From Saccharopolyspora hordei (GTDB lineage Bacteria; Actinomycetota; Actinomycetes; Mycobacteriales; Pseudonocardiaceae), in the NCBI RefSeq assembly GCF_013410345.1, contig NZ_JACCFJ010000001.1:3943001-4007000 (forward strand): a DNA stretch of 64,000 nucleotides, written 5' to 3'. The notes under the pieces were generated by a model. That model did not search any database. It was not told the DNA's origin and was given only the letters and a program-made list of their open reading frames with translations. Below are positions 43,904 to 52,633 of this stretch, piece by piece (the stretch's first letter is position 1; every line of letters begins with the position of its first letter). The position numbers were made by a program, and so were the translations under genes.

Positions 43904-44110
43904 ATGGACGACATCCCCAGGCAGCAGGTCGGCAGCGACCTGCCCAGCGTGCTCGCCGAGTACGGCCACCTGGCAGCGCAGCTGCCGGGCGCCTCCCGAC
44001 GGGGCGCCGAGGCGCTGCGCGCGCGCCTGGCCGAACTGGACGAGCTCATCGACCAGCACATCGCCCGCCTGTCCGAGACCCAGGAGTCCGACGAGATCAA
44101 CCGGTCGTAG
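43904..44110 (+). CDS. Small hydrophilic helical protein
   Basis: 68 residues, ATG 43904. Predicted mostly helical with heptad-like spacing ([37 protein letters not shown]). No family recognised. There is only a weak GGAG very close to the start. Its 3' end overlaps the MarR/OhrR-like gene by 14 bases head to head. A short coiled-coil protein is plausible; non-coding cannot be excluded. Confidence 0.5.
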   Translation: MDDIPRQQVGSDLPSVLAEYGHLAAQLPGASRRGAEALRARLAELDELIDQHIARLSETQESDEINRS

Positions 44111-44579
44111 CGGACGCGCCCGGCCCGTCCAGTGCCCTCTTCGTCGCCGCGATGACCTGGCCGAGGGCGGTGTTCAACCGCTCCAGGTCGGCCAGCTCCA
44201 TGCCCAGCAGCTCGACCACCCGGTAGGGGATCTTCTCGGCCTCCGCGCGCAGCGCGCGCCCGGCGTCGGTCAGGTCGACGGCCAGTTGGCGCTCGTCGGT
44301 GCGGCTGCGCGGGCGCACCACGTAGCCGATCGCCTCCAGCCGCTTGAGCAGCGGGGACAGCGTCGCCGCCTCGGCGTGCAGGGTCGCGCACAGGTCCTTC
44401 ACCGACCGCGGCGACCGCTCCCACAGCGCGAGCATCACCAGGTACTGGGGGTGGGTCAGCCCCATCGGCGCGAGCAACGGCCGGTAGAGGGCGATGACGT
44501 TCCGCGACGCCACCGACAGCGCGAAGCACACCTGGCGGTCGAGGGCCAGCGGGTCCTCTCCCAGGTCCACCGCTCCCAC
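44097..44579 (-). CDS. OhrR-like MarR-family regulator
   Basis: 160 residues. [43 protein letters not shown] is the OhrR/MgrA-type N-terminus, including the single peroxide-sensing Cys (CFAL). The winged helix is [48 protein letters not shown]. OhrR represses ohr until organic hydroperoxide or hypochlorite oxidises the Cys. No ohr gene is adjacent here. GTG 44579 is my choice (AGGAGG 12 bases before); GTG 44588 and CTG 44582 are alternatives. Confidence 0.82.
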   Translation of the reverse strand: MGAVDLGEDPLALDRQVCFALSVASRNVIALYRPLLAPMGLTHPQYLVMLALWERSPRSVKDLCATLHAEAATLSPLLKRLEAIGYVVRPRSRTDERQLAVDLTDAGRALRAEAEKIPYRVVELLGMELADLERLNTALGQVIAATKRALDGPGASATTG

Positions 44580-44619
44580 CAGGACCACCCACCTCCTCGA
44601 CAGCGAAGTACAGGCGTTA

Positions 44620-44639
44620 ACAATTAGGGTACTAAGTGT
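44620..44639. promoter_or_regulatory. OhrR-box-like inverted repeat
   Basis: ACAATTAG-GGTA-CTAAGTGT: 8-base arms matching at 6 of 8 positions, in an AT-rich patch between the divergent ohrR-like and DUF5313 genes. OhrR boxes in Bacillus contain TACAATT. Confidence 0.55.
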
Positions 44640-44684
44640 TGTGCGGCGGTCGACGACGCGCCCCGAGAGAAAGGTGAGGTTGCT

Positions 44685-45089
44685 GTGACCGGCACCACGC
44701 CACCGCGCCCGAACCCGCTGCAGTGGATCTGGTACGCCTTCGGCGGGCGGCTCCCCGAGCGGTACCGCGAGTGGGTGCTGCACGACGTCACCTGCCGGAC
44801 CTGGGCGCTGCGGCACGTCAGCCGCACGCTGGTGCAGCTCTCCCCCGGCCTGCTGTTCCTGCTGCTGCCCGGGCCGCTGTGGATCCGCGGCATGGCGGTG
44901 CTCGGCGGGTACATCCTGGGCGTCTGGTACTCGATCTCCTACATGGAGCACACCACCGAGTACCGGCTCCACAAGCACGGCTACCCGATCGGCGCGGGCA
45001 AGGCCACGCGGGAGGAGGCCAAGGCCGAGCAGCGCGCCGCCGCGGCCTCCCGCTACGAGGAGATCTACCGCGACTCCGGGGAGAGCTGA
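44685..45089 (+). CDS. DUF5313 family small membrane protein
   Basis: 134 residues, GTG start 44685 with GAGG before it. PNPLQWIWYAFGGRLPERYREWVLHDVTCRTWALRHVSRTL is the family's N-terminus, then two membrane helices (PGLLFLLLPGPLWIRGMAVLGGYILGVWYSI) and a soluble tail HRLHKHGYPIG-type segment (EYRLHKHGYPIGAG). DUF5313 occurs in actinobacteria next to various genes; its role is unknown. It diverges from the OhrR-like regulator and shares the operator-like repeat, so it may be part of a thiol/peroxide response. Confidence 0.85.
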   Translation: MTGTTPPRPNPLQWIWYAFGGRLPERYREWVLHDVTCRTWALRHVSRTLVQLSPGLLFLLLPGPLWIRGMAVLGGYILGVWYSISYMEHTTEYRLHKHGYPIGAGKATREEAKAEQRAAAASRYEEIYRDSGES

Positions 45090-45113
45090 CCGCCCCGGGG
45101 CCTGCGCCGTGGT

Positions 45114-45129
45114 GCGCCCTCCAGGGCGC
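45114..45129. terminator. Short hairpin between convergent genes
   Basis: GCGCCCT-CC-AGGGCGC in the 83-base gap between the DUF5313 gene and the convergent hydrolase. A perfect 7-base palindrome; a terminator is likely but not certain. Confidence 0.45.
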
Positions 45130-45172
45130 GGCAGGACCCGGGCGCGGACCTCAGCCGTCCGGCCGAGCCGGG

Positions 45173-45910
45173 CTAGGACGTCGCCAGGTGCTCGGCGAAG
45201 AACGCCTCGATCCGCCGCCAGGCGTCGGCCGCGGCCTCCGGGTGCGGCCCCATGCCGGCGATCCGGGCCAGCGGCCGCAGCACCCGCGGTCCGGTCTCCG
45301 CGTCGTTGAGGAACGAGTGCCCCGCTTCCGGGTACTCCTTGACGTCGTGCGGCACGCCCGCCCGCTCCAGCGCCGCTTCGAGCTTCGCCGCGGCTCCCGT
45401 GAGCATGCGGTCGCGGCCACCGTAGCTGCCCACGACCGGGCAGGCCTCGGCCAGCGCGCGGTCGATGTCCTTCGGCAACTGCCCGTAGTTGGCCGAGGCC
45501 GCGTCAAACCTGCCCATCCCGGCGGCGACCAGGGCGAACGCGCCGCCCATGCAGAACCCGATGAGCCCGACCTTGCCGGTGCAGTCGGGCCGGTCCACCA
45601 GCGCGCCCCGCGCGGCTTCCAGGTCGGCGTAGGCGCGCCCGCGACCGGACAGCGCGGCGCGCATGGTGGGCACCAAGCAGCGCCGCGCACCACCGTCGGT
45701 GTAGAGGTCGGGCAGCAGTGCCAGGTACCCCGCCTCGGCGAGGCGTTCGGCCTGGCGCAGCATGACCTCGTCCACCCCGAAGGCCTCGTGGACGACCACG
45801 ACGCCGGGCCACGGCCCGGAGCCCTCGGGGACCGCGAGGTGACCGATCAGTTCGCGGGAACCACCGAGGGCGCTGCTGCGTGCGGTGAGCTTGACCGGGG
45901 TGGTGGGCAT
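45173..45910 (-). CDS. Dienelactone hydrolase family protein
   Basis: 245 residues, alpha/beta-hydrolase. The catalytic Cys is in IGFCMGGAFALVAA, the Asp region in GSYGGRDRML and the His in YPEAGHSFLND; the N-terminus has PGVVVVHEAFGVDEVM with the Glu that interacts with the Cys. Dienelactone hydrolases act in chlorocatechol breakdown, but this branch is widespread and often of unknown substrate. ATG 45910. It ends the block after the glycoside operon, in the same direction. Confidence 0.88.
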   Translation of the reverse strand: MPTTPVKLTARSSALGGSRELIGHLAVPEGSGPWPGVVVVHEAFGVDEVMLRQAERLAEAGYLALLPDLYTDGGARRCLVPTMRAALSGRGRAYADLEAARGALVDRPDCTGKVGLIGFCMGGAFALVAAGMGRFDAASANYGQLPKDIDRALAEACPVVGSYGGRDRMLTGAAAKLEAALERAGVPHDVKEYPEAGHSFLNDAETGPRVLRPLARIAGMGPHPEAAADAWRRIEAFFAEHLATS

Positions 45911-45970
45911 GGACTACCTCCGCGTCGGGTGATCACGACCCGACCAGCATGCCCCATGCCCCAACCCGGC

Positions 45971-47914
45971 TCAGCTCGTGCGCAGCTCGACCACGCGCAC
46001 GCCGTAGGCGGGCAGCACCACCTCGGCGAGCTCCTCGCCGGTGTGCAGGTCGTGCACCGCACGCCCCGGCGCGGTGGGGGTGACCGTGACCTCGTGGTCG
46101 TGCTGGCTGACCAGCCAGGCGAAGGTGCGCCCGTCCTCGTGCACCAGCGCGTCGGCGAACACCCGCGGGTCGTCGACGGTGACCAGCCGGTCGATCCCGG
46201 CGATGCGGGCCAGCGCCGAGTACAGGCGGTGGGTGTCCTCCGGGTTGACCCGCGCGGTGCGGGCCGCGAAGTGCTCGATCGGGTAGGTGCACAGGACCGC
46301 CTCCCCCTTGCCGGTCGGGTACCGGAGCAGGGCCGGGCGCCCGTGCGCGTCGGTGGCCACGACCTCGGCACCGCGCGGTCGCACCGGCAGGTAGGAGCGG
46401 CTGTGCTCGTTGCCGGCGACCGGGAAGCGCAGCACCTCGCCGGCGGCGATGTCACCGAAGTCCGCGGCGAAGGTCATCTCCACGACCTCGTCCACCACCT
46501 GGTCGACCACGCCGTAGGTGATCTGCTTCTCCACCCCGAACGTCTCGTCGAGGTACGGGATCCACGGCTGCCGGTGGTGGTCGACCTCGCCCGCGGTGTA
46601 GGACAGGTACAGCACCGCGCCGTCCGCGACCCGCTCGCGCAGCCGCTGCCAGGTGGGCCCCTGGATCTGCTTGACGCAGGGCAGCAGGTAGAGCGAGCAG
46701 TCGGGGTCGACGCCGTCACGTTCCCGGGTGAAGCCGACGGGCAGGTCCGCCTCGCGCGCCGCCACGTGCGCCTGCTCCAGGGAGGTGAAGATGAGCGGGC
46801 GGTCGTCGTCCTGGCTGAACGGGTAGCCCCGCTCCAGGTACTCGGTCACCACCAGCGCCGCCTGCGCGTCGGGCCGCTCGCAGCGGGCGAAGTCCACCGC
46901 GGACAGCGTGCGGGCGAACTCGTCGAGCTCGTGCAGCGGGGGCTTGGGGTTCCCGGCGCTGTCGGTGATGCCGAAGTGCATCTCGAACGGGTGGTGCGAG
47001 TACGGGCCCTGGGCGATCAGGTCGTCGTAGTCGGTGTTGTTCCAGGCGATCCACCCGGTGGCCCCGGCCAGCAGCGAGTTGTTCAGGGTCTGCCGGTAGT
47101 AGTGCGCGGCGTTCTCGGGCGAGACCTGGTCGCTGGACAGCCCGAACTCCTCCAGCACCACCGGTTTGCCCGCCACGGCGGACAGCTCGCAGAGGAACGC
47201 CGCCTTGAGGTGCTGGCGCACCGGGTCGCTGTCGATCCGGTACACGTGCGGTCCGACGAAGTCCACCAGGGCGCCGGTGTCGCGCACGGAGAAGCCGTTG
47301 TCGGAGCCGGTGACCTCGATGCCCCAGGCACCGTCGCCCAGCGACACCGGCTGGTGCCCGCCGCCGGCGCGCACCGCCTGCACCATGAGCTGCGCCCAGG
47401 CGGTGACCTGCTCGGTCGGAGCCTTCGGCTCGTGCCGCAGCCGGCCGTAGATCGGCATCTCGTTGCTGATCAGCCAGCCGGCGACCGCCGGGTGCGCGGC
47501 GAACCGCTCGGTCATGCGCTGCACGAACCAGGCCTGCCGGGACACCAGCCACACGTCGGCGTAGAGGTCGCGGCCGTCGCGCCAAGCCGGGTCCCAGTTG
47601 TCCCCGGACATGTGGCCGACGATGAAGGTCGGGATGGAGGTCATCCCGACCTCGTGGTGCGCGTCCAGGAAGTCGGCGAAGTGCTCGACCTTCTCCTCGT
47701 CGACGCGGTCCGGCTCGGGCATGAAGTCGGGCCAGTAGAAGAACGAGCGGGTCTGCCGCAGGCCGTGGTCGTGCAGCACCCGCAACTCGTCGCGCACCAC
47801 CTGCGGGGAGTAGTTCCGCCACATCAGCGGCCCGCCGGTGCGGGACCAGAAGTTCGCCCCGAGCCAGACCTGCGGTTCCCCGTCGACCAGCACCTTGGCC
47901 GAGTTGCGTCGCAT
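45971..47914 (-). CDS. Glycoside hydrolase, GH5-like TIM barrel with C-terminal glutamine-amidotransferase-like domain
   Basis: 647 residues, cytosolic (no signal peptide). The barrel shows GANFWSRTGGPLMW, YWPDFMPEP, HPAVAGWLISNEMPIYG with the acid/base Glu, and KPVVLEEFGLSSD with the nucleophile Glu. The C-terminal ~250 residues contain LIFTSLEQAHVAAREADLPVGFTRERDGVDPDCSLYLLPCVKQI and DGAVLYLSYTAGEVDHH, like the trimer-forming domain of GH42-type beta-glycosidases. Substrate unknown. ATG 47914 has GAGAGGAAT before it. It is the last gene of the LacI-controlled transport operon, so it would break down the imported glycoside. Confidence 0.82.
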   Translation of the reverse strand: MRRNSAKVLVDGEPQVWLGANFWSRTGGPLMWRNYSPQVVRDELRVLHDHGLRQTRSFFYWPDFMPEPDRVDEEKVEHFADFLDAHHEVGMTSIPTFIVGHMSGDNWDPAWRDGRDLYADVWLVSRQAWFVQRMTERFAAHPAVAGWLISNEMPIYGRLRHEPKAPTEQVTAWAQLMVQAVRAGGGHQPVSLGDGAWGIEVTGSDNGFSVRDTGALVDFVGPHVYRIDSDPVRQHLKAAFLCELSAVAGKPVVLEEFGLSSDQVSPENAAHYYRQTLNNSLLAGATGWIAWNNTDYDDLIAQGPYSHHPFEMHFGITDSAGNPKPPLHELDEFARTLSAVDFARCERPDAQAALVVTEYLERGYPFSQDDDRPLIFTSLEQAHVAAREADLPVGFTRERDGVDPDCSLYLLPCVKQIQGPTWQRLRERVADGAVLYLSYTAGEVDHHRQPWIPYLDETFGVEKQITYGVVDQVVDEVVEMTFAADFGDIAAGEVLRFPVAGNEHSRSYLPVRPRGAEVVATDAHGRPALLRYPTGKGEAVLCTYPIEHFAARTARVNPEDTHRLYSALARIAGIDRLVTVDDPRVFADALVHEDGRTFAWLVSQHDHEVTVTPTAPGRAVHDLHTGEELAEVVLPAYGVRVVELRTS

Positions 47915-48061
47915 CGGATTCCTCTCGTCGCACCAGTGTTTCCAGGTCGGCCCGCGCACGGGTGCCGGTGGCCGGGCCACCGTTTCCGCGCCCCGTGCAC
48001 GCCACTGCACCACGCCGGGGCGGTCCTCGCGCCAGGACGTCGCGCACGTCCTCCGGAGCGG

Positions 48062-48901
48062 TCACTTCACCGCACCGGCGGTGAGCCCCTGCGCCAGGTA
48101 CCGCTGCATGAACAGGAAGCCGATCACCACCGGGATGCTGACCACCAGGGAGGCGGCCATGACCTCGTTCCAGTACACCGACGTCTGGGTGGAGTACTCC
48201 CGCAGGCCGACCGCGAGAGTCCGCGACCCCGAGTCGGTCATGATCGAGGCGAACAGCGTCTCCCCCCACGCGGTCATGAACGAGTAGATGGCCACCGCCG
48301 CGATGCCGGGGCGGGCGGCGGGCAGCACCACCCGCACCAGCGCGCGCACCGGGCCCGCACCGTCGATGAGCGCCGCCTCGTCGAGGTCGCGCGGGATGGA
48401 GTCGAAGTAACCGACCAGCATCCAGATGGAGAACGGCAGCGAGAACGTCAGGTAGGTGATGATCAGCCCGATCTGGCTGCCGTGCAGCGCGATCCCGGTC
48501 ACCTGCCCGATCGTGGCGTAGAGCAGGTACAGCGGCAGCAGGAACAGGATGCCGGGGAACATCTGGGTGGACAGCACGACGATCCGGAAGGTGTCGCGTC
48601 CCCGGAACCGGTACCGGCTGATCGCGTAGGCGGCGAACACCGCGATCGCCACGGACAGCACCGCCGCACCGGTGGCCACCACGACGCTGTTGCGGAAGTA
48701 GGTCGCCAGCGACACGGTGGACCACATGTCCACGAACGGCTGGAGGGTGATCTCATCGGGGAACCACTCGAACCGGTCCTGGACGGCGGCGAGCGGTTTG
48801 ATCGACGAGGTCACCATGACGTAGAGCGGGACCAGCACGAACAGCGCCAGGCCGGTCAGCCCGACCACTCGCAGGACCCGGAACCAGCGCGGCTCAGACA
48901 T
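48062..48901 (-). CDS. Carbohydrate ABC transporter permease (MalG type)
   Basis: 279 residues, six membrane helices. The EAA loop that docks the ATPase is IPRDLDEAALIDGAGPVRALVRVVLPAARPGIAAVAI. N-terminal LVPLYVMVTSSIKP is the usual MalG first helix. It is the second permease of the operon and overlaps the first by 8 bases. No ATPase gene is present; a shared MsiK-type ATPase elsewhere is expected, as is known for Streptomyces sugar transporters. Confidence 0.93.
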   Translation of the reverse strand: MSEPRWFRVLRVVGLTGLALFVLVPLYVMVTSSIKPLAAVQDRFEWFPDEITLQPFVDMWSTVSLATYFRNSVVVATGAAVLSVAIAVFAAYAISRYRFRGRDTFRIVVLSTQMFPGILFLLPLYLLYATIGQVTGIALHGSQIGLIITYLTFSLPFSIWMLVGYFDSIPRDLDEAALIDGAGPVRALVRVVLPAARPGIAAVAIYSFMTAWGETLFASIMTDSGSRTLAVGLREYSTQTSVYWNEVMAASLVVSIPVVIGFLFMQRYLAQGLTAGAVK

Positions 48902-49829
48902 CCTTCACCTTCCGCGACGTGAACGCGAGGTACCCCGCGGTGACCAGCAGCAGGAACAGCAGCAGCAACGCGGACATCGCCGAGCCCAGGCCGAAGTTCC
49001 AGGTGAGGAACGAGCTGTTGTAGATGTGGATGGACAACAGGTTCGCCGCGCCCGGAACCGACTGGTCGAACAGCAGGTAGGGCACGTTGAAGTCGTTGAA
49101 CGTCCACAGGAACAGCACCAGGACCAGCACCTGGTTCACCGGGCGCAGCATCGGCAACGTGATCGAGCGGAACTGCTGCCACGGCCCGGCCCCGTCCACT
49201 GTGGCCGATTCGTGCACGTCGGCCGGGATGGACTGCATGCCGGCCATCAGCGCCAGGAACGCGAAGGGCCACAGCCGCCACACCGCGGTGACCACCAGGC
49301 TGAGGAACGCGTTGTCACCCAGCAACCAGAACGTGCCGCCGCCGACACCGAGGTCGTCGAGGACGGTGTTCACCATCCCGTCACTGCGGTCCAGCATGAA
49401 CTTCCAGATCAGCACCGCGGTGTAGACCGGCAGCGCGTAGGGCACCAGGAACAGCGCGCGCAGCAGTGCCCGGCCCGGGAAGGTCCGTTGCAGCAGCACG
49501 GCGGCGAACATGCCCAGCGCCCAGGACAGCGCCACGGTCAGCACCGCGAAGGCGCAGGTCACCAGGAAGGAGCGCAGCAGCTCGGCGCCGACCGCCCCGT
49601 TGAAGTCGATCGCGAACCGGTAGTTGTCCAGCCCGGCGAACGGCGCCTGCAGCCACGTGCGCAGGTGGAACTGCGTCAGCTCCAGCAGGCTCATCCACAG
49701 CCCGCCGAGCATCGGGACCAGGTGCACCAGCAGTTCGAAGAACAGCGCCGGAGCGAGCAGCAGGTACGGCAGCTTCCGGCTGTTGACCGTCCACCTGCGA
49801 CGGCCGGCGCTCGTCGGTGTCGTGCTCAT
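48894..49829 (-). CDS. Carbohydrate ABC transporter permease (MalF/UgpA type)
   Basis: 311 residues. LPYLLLAPALFFELLVHLVPMLGGLWMSL is the first helix; the EAA loop is IPADVHESATVDGAGPWQQFRSITLPMLRPV (the first Ala-Ala replaced by Ser-Ala). About six helices. ATG 49829 overlaps the stop of the binding-protein gene by 4 bases. Partner of the following MalG-type permease. Confidence 0.92.
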   Translation of the reverse strand: MSTTPTSAGRRRWTVNSRKLPYLLLAPALFFELLVHLVPMLGGLWMSLLELTQFHLRTWLQAPFAGLDNYRFAIDFNGAVGAELLRSFLVTCAFAVLTVALSWALGMFAAVLLQRTFPGRALLRALFLVPYALPVYTAVLIWKFMLDRSDGMVNTVLDDLGVGGGTFWLLGDNAFLSLVVTAVWRLWPFAFLALMAGMQSIPADVHESATVDGAGPWQQFRSITLPMLRPVNQVLVLVLFLWTFNDFNVPYLLFDQSVPGAANLLSIHIYNSSFLTWNFGLGSAMSALLLLFLLLVTAGYLAFTSRKVKDV

Positions 49830-51136
49830 CCGCCGCTCCCCCGCATCTTCAGCTCGGCGTCCGCCAACGCCTCGAGCACGTCCGCGTCCCCGATCCGCCG
49901 ACCGGTGGCGACCTCGGCGAACAGGTCGCGCATCGCCGCGCCCACGGTGGTCTCGAACTGCGCTTCGTTGGGGATCATGGGCACCGTCTCCGCCCCGGTG
50001 GCCAGCACGTCGCGGAACACCTGGTTCTTCGGCGTGTGGAACGCGGGGTGCCCGTAGGCGTCCTCGACGACCGGCAGCGTGCCGTACGCGTCGTTGAGGA
50101 TCGCCTGCTCCTCGGCGCTGGTCAGGAACTTCACCAGCTCCAGGGCCTGCTCGCGGCGCGGGCTGTCGGCGAAGACCGCGATGTTCGACCCGGCGACGTG
50201 GCTGCGCACCGCACGGCCGCCGGGCGGCAACGGCTCCGGCACCGGCAGCGGGACGACGCCGTAGGCCTCGTCGGGCATGCCGTTCTCCTCCAGCGTCGGG
50301 ATGACGCTGTTCTGCGCGACCAGCATCGCCGCCTTGCCGTTGGTGAAGTCGGCGGCGGCGCCGGAGGAGTTGCCCTCCTCGGCGGCGTCGGGACTCACCA
50401 CGCCGTCCACACCCATCAGGTCGATGTACTGCCGCACCGCGGCCACGGCCTCCGGCGAGGTGAACGTGGCGGTGCCGTGCTCGTCGATGAGGTGGGTGCC
50501 GTGCTGGCGGCTGAACATGAACGCGAAGTGCGCGTTCTCGGTGTAGCTCGCCCCGGCGATCGTCAGTCCCCAGCGGTCGCGCGCCGGGTCGGTCAACCGC
50601 TTGGCGACGTCGACGAACTCCTGCCAGGTCCGCGGGGGCTCGACACCGGCTTCGGCGAACCGCTGCTTGTCGTAGAACAGCCCGTAGGACAACCCGTACA
50701 GCGGCAGCGAGGACGGCGGTCGGCCGGGCATCCCGGTGGAGCTCATGCTGCTGTCCAGGAAGCGGTCCCGGCCGCCGAAGCGTTCCATCATCGCGTCGTC
50801 GAAGTCGACGAAGGCGCCGGTCGCCTGCAGCGAGGCGGCCCAGGTGTTGCCGAGGTTGACCACGTCCGGGGCCACACCCGAGGTCGCCGCGCCGAGGATC
50901 CGGTTGAGCAGGTCGGACCAGCCGATGACCTCGACGTCGACCTCGATCCCGGTGCGTTGGGTGAACTTCTCCAGTTCCGCGCCGAGGATCCGCAGGTCCT
51001 GTTCCGCGCTCTTGCCCTGGTTGCTGGCCCAGTACGTGATGCGGTGGGGGTCCTCGGCCGGACGTGAGCATCCGGTGAGCATGGCGGTGAGCAGCGTCGC
51101 GATCAACGACACCGCCGCGAGTGAGCGTTTGTCCAC
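49826..51136 (-). CDS. Extracellular sugar-binding lipoprotein of an ABC transporter
   Basis: 436 residues. Signal peptide AAVSLIATLLTAMLTGC, a lipobox with Cys at residue 23, then RITYWASNQGKSAEQDL and the MalE-type core (GVAPDVVNLGNTWAASLQATGAFVDFDDAM, PLYGLSYGLFYDKQRFAEAGVEPPRTWQEF). It captures the sugar outside the membrane and delivers it to the two permeases. GTG start 51136. The promoter region in front carries the TTAACCGGTTAA operator. Confidence 0.93.
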   Translation of the reverse strand: MDKRSLAAVSLIATLLTAMLTGCSRPAEDPHRITYWASNQGKSAEQDLRILGAELEKFTQRTGIEVDVEVIGWSDLLNRILGAATSGVAPDVVNLGNTWAASLQATGAFVDFDDAMMERFGGRDRFLDSSMSSTGMPGRPPSSLPLYGLSYGLFYDKQRFAEAGVEPPRTWQEFVDVAKRLTDPARDRWGLTIAGASYTENAHFAFMFSRQHGTHLIDEHGTATFTSPEAVAAVRQYIDLMGVDGVVSPDAAEEGNSSGAAADFTNGKAAMLVAQNSVIPTLEENGMPDEAYGVVPLPVPEPLPPGGRAVRSHVAGSNIAVFADSPRREQALELVKFLTSAEEQAILNDAYGTLPVVEDAYGHPAFHTPKNQVFRDVLATGAETVPMIPNEAQFETTVGAAMRDLFAEVATGRRIGDADVLEALADAELKMRGSGG

Positions 51137-51195
51137 GAAAACGACTCCTCGTGCTTCTCGGGCCCGTCGTTGGACCCGCCGCTCAAGCTAGGGAC

Positions 51196-51207
51196 TTAAC
51201 CGGTTAA
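51196..51207. promoter_or_regulatory. LacI-family operator
   Basis: TTAACCGGTTAA, a perfect 12-base palindrome with a central CCGG, 60 bases before the binding-lipoprotein start and 9 bases after the lacI-type stop. It has the size and symmetry of LacI/GalR-family sites. Confidence 0.8.
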
Positions 51208-51216
51208 CCAGAAGAG

Positions 51217-52257
51217 TCAGTTCTCGCCGTTATCGTTTTGTTGACTTCCGGGGGCGGCGGTGCTGGCCCGCGAGACGAGGCGCCGAGGGGAGAGTTCCCG
51301 GTCCTCCACCGCGCCGGTCTCGACGAGTTCCAGCAGCATGAGCGCCGCGGTCGCGGCGTCCTGCGCCACCCCGTGCGCGAAGGCGGTCACCGCGGGCCGC
51401 ACCACCCGGCACAGCATGGAGTCGTCCCACGCCACCACGGACAGGTCCGCAGGCACCCGGACCCCGAGGTCGTCGGCACTCGCCACGGCGGCCACCGCCA
51501 TGACGTCGTTGTCGTAGACGATCGCGGTCGGCCGGTCGCGGGCGGCGAGCAGCTGCCGGGTGGCCCGCACCCCGCCTTCCTCGGTGTAGCCGCCGGAGGC
51601 CTGGCTGAGCACGACGCCGTCGAACTCCTCGGCCGCTTCGCGCAACGCCTCCTCCCGCCGCACCGTGTGCTGCAGGTCGCGCGGTCCTTGCACGTGCCCG
51701 ATCCGCCGGTGCCCGAGCTGCGCGAGGTGCGCGAGCGCGGTCCGCGCGACGTCGTGCTCGTTGCCGCGCAGCACCGAACTGCCGGGCATCGGGTGCGCGA
51801 TCCCGAAGTAGACCGTGGGCGTGCCCAGTTCGCGCAGCAGCCGCGGGCGCGGGTCGGAGACCCGCAGGTCGGTGACCACCACGCCGTCCACCCGGCGCTC
51901 CGCCCACCAGTGCTGGTAGGTGGCCAGTTCGGTCGCGGTGTCGGTGGCCAGCGCGAGCTGCAGCGAGACCCCGTGCTCGGACAGGGTCCGCTCCAGTCCG
52001 GCGACCATCTGCATGAAGAACGGCTCGGTGTGCAGCACCTCGGGCGAGCGCGCCAGCACGATGCCCACGCTGGCCGCCCGGTCGCTGGAGAGCGCACGCG
52101 CGGCGCTGCTGGCCCGCCACCCCATCTCGGCGGCGACCTCGAGGATCCGCTGCCGGGTCCGCGCGGACACCCCGCCGCGCCCGTTGAGCGCGTAGGACAC
52201 GGCGGCCTTGGACACCCCGACCTCGCGGGCGATGTCGATGATCGTGGGCCGCTTCAC
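51217..52257 (-). CDS. LacI-family transcriptional regulator of the glycoside operon
   Basis: 346 residues. The N-terminal helix-turn-helix and hinge are TIIDIAREVGVSKAAVSYALNGRGGVSARTRQRILEVAAEMGWRASSAARALSSDRA, followed by the periplasmic-binding-protein-like sensor (VGIVLARSPEVLHTEPFFMQMVAGLE, TAIVYDNDVMAVAAVASADDLGVRVPADLSVVAWDDS). GTG start 52257 with GAGGAGA in front. It stands directly before the sugar operon, 80 bases from it, and likely represses at TTAACCGGTTAA until an inducing sugar binds. Confidence 0.93.
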   Translation of the reverse strand: MKRPTIIDIAREVGVSKAAVSYALNGRGGVSARTRQRILEVAAEMGWRASSAARALSSDRAASVGIVLARSPEVLHTEPFFMQMVAGLERTLSEHGVSLQLALATDTATELATYQHWWAERRVDGVVVTDLRVSDPRPRLLRELGTPTVYFGIAHPMPGSSVLRGNEHDVARTALAHLAQLGHRRIGHVQGPRDLQHTVRREEALREAAEEFDGVVLSQASGGYTEEGGVRATRQLLAARDRPTAIVYDNDVMAVAAVASADDLGVRVPADLSVVAWDDSMLCRVVRPAVTAFAHGVAQDAATAALMLLELVETGAVEDRELSPRRLVSRASTAAPGSQQNDNGEN

Positions 52258-52526
52258 GCCGGTCTCCTCCCCCGGCCACCTCGTCGGCAGCGCGGCACTT
52301 CCCGGCGCGCACGGGTCCCGAGCGGCGGCCTTGACCGACGCGATGATAACCACCCCGGTGACCGCAGAAGACCGGTCGACCGCCGGTGGCCGCGCGCCAC
52401 CGACCAGCGGCCGAGGACACGCGCCCCTGCCACGAGGCCGGGGCAGCGGGTCGTCGTGGCCCGCCGGGAGAACCGCTCGGCGCGGCGGAGACCTGGTGCG
52501 TCGCACCGAAGTTGGACCATCCGGCG
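52258..52526. other. Divergent intergenic region between the LacI and GH84 genes
   Basis: Non-coding; contains outward promoters and, at its right end, a DasR-like site listed separately. No repeat or RNA gene recognised. Confidence 0.4.
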
Positions 52527-52542
52527 GATTGTCCAGACCAGT
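52527..52542 (+). promoter_or_regulatory. DasR-responsive-element-like site
   Basis: GATTGTCCAGACCAGT. Against the known DasR consensus ACTGGTCTAGACCAGT, the right half AGACCAGT matches at all 8 positions and the left half at 4 of 8. It lies ~90 bases before the start of a secreted N-acetylglucosaminidase, a typical DasR target class. Confidence 0.6.
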
Positions 52543-52633
52543 CCGGCCCAGGTTGGGTGGTGTTCCGCGAGTGTGTCGCATACGTCCACACTGGACGCTC
52601 GCGCGCGACGCCCGGAACCCTGGAGGAGGCGAC

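Noticed and set aside
44723-48922. A 1399-codon plus-strand frame across the DUF5313 gene and the sugar operon
   Set aside because: It has no domain and runs antisense to clear enzyme and permease genes. A shadow caused by GC-rich third positions.
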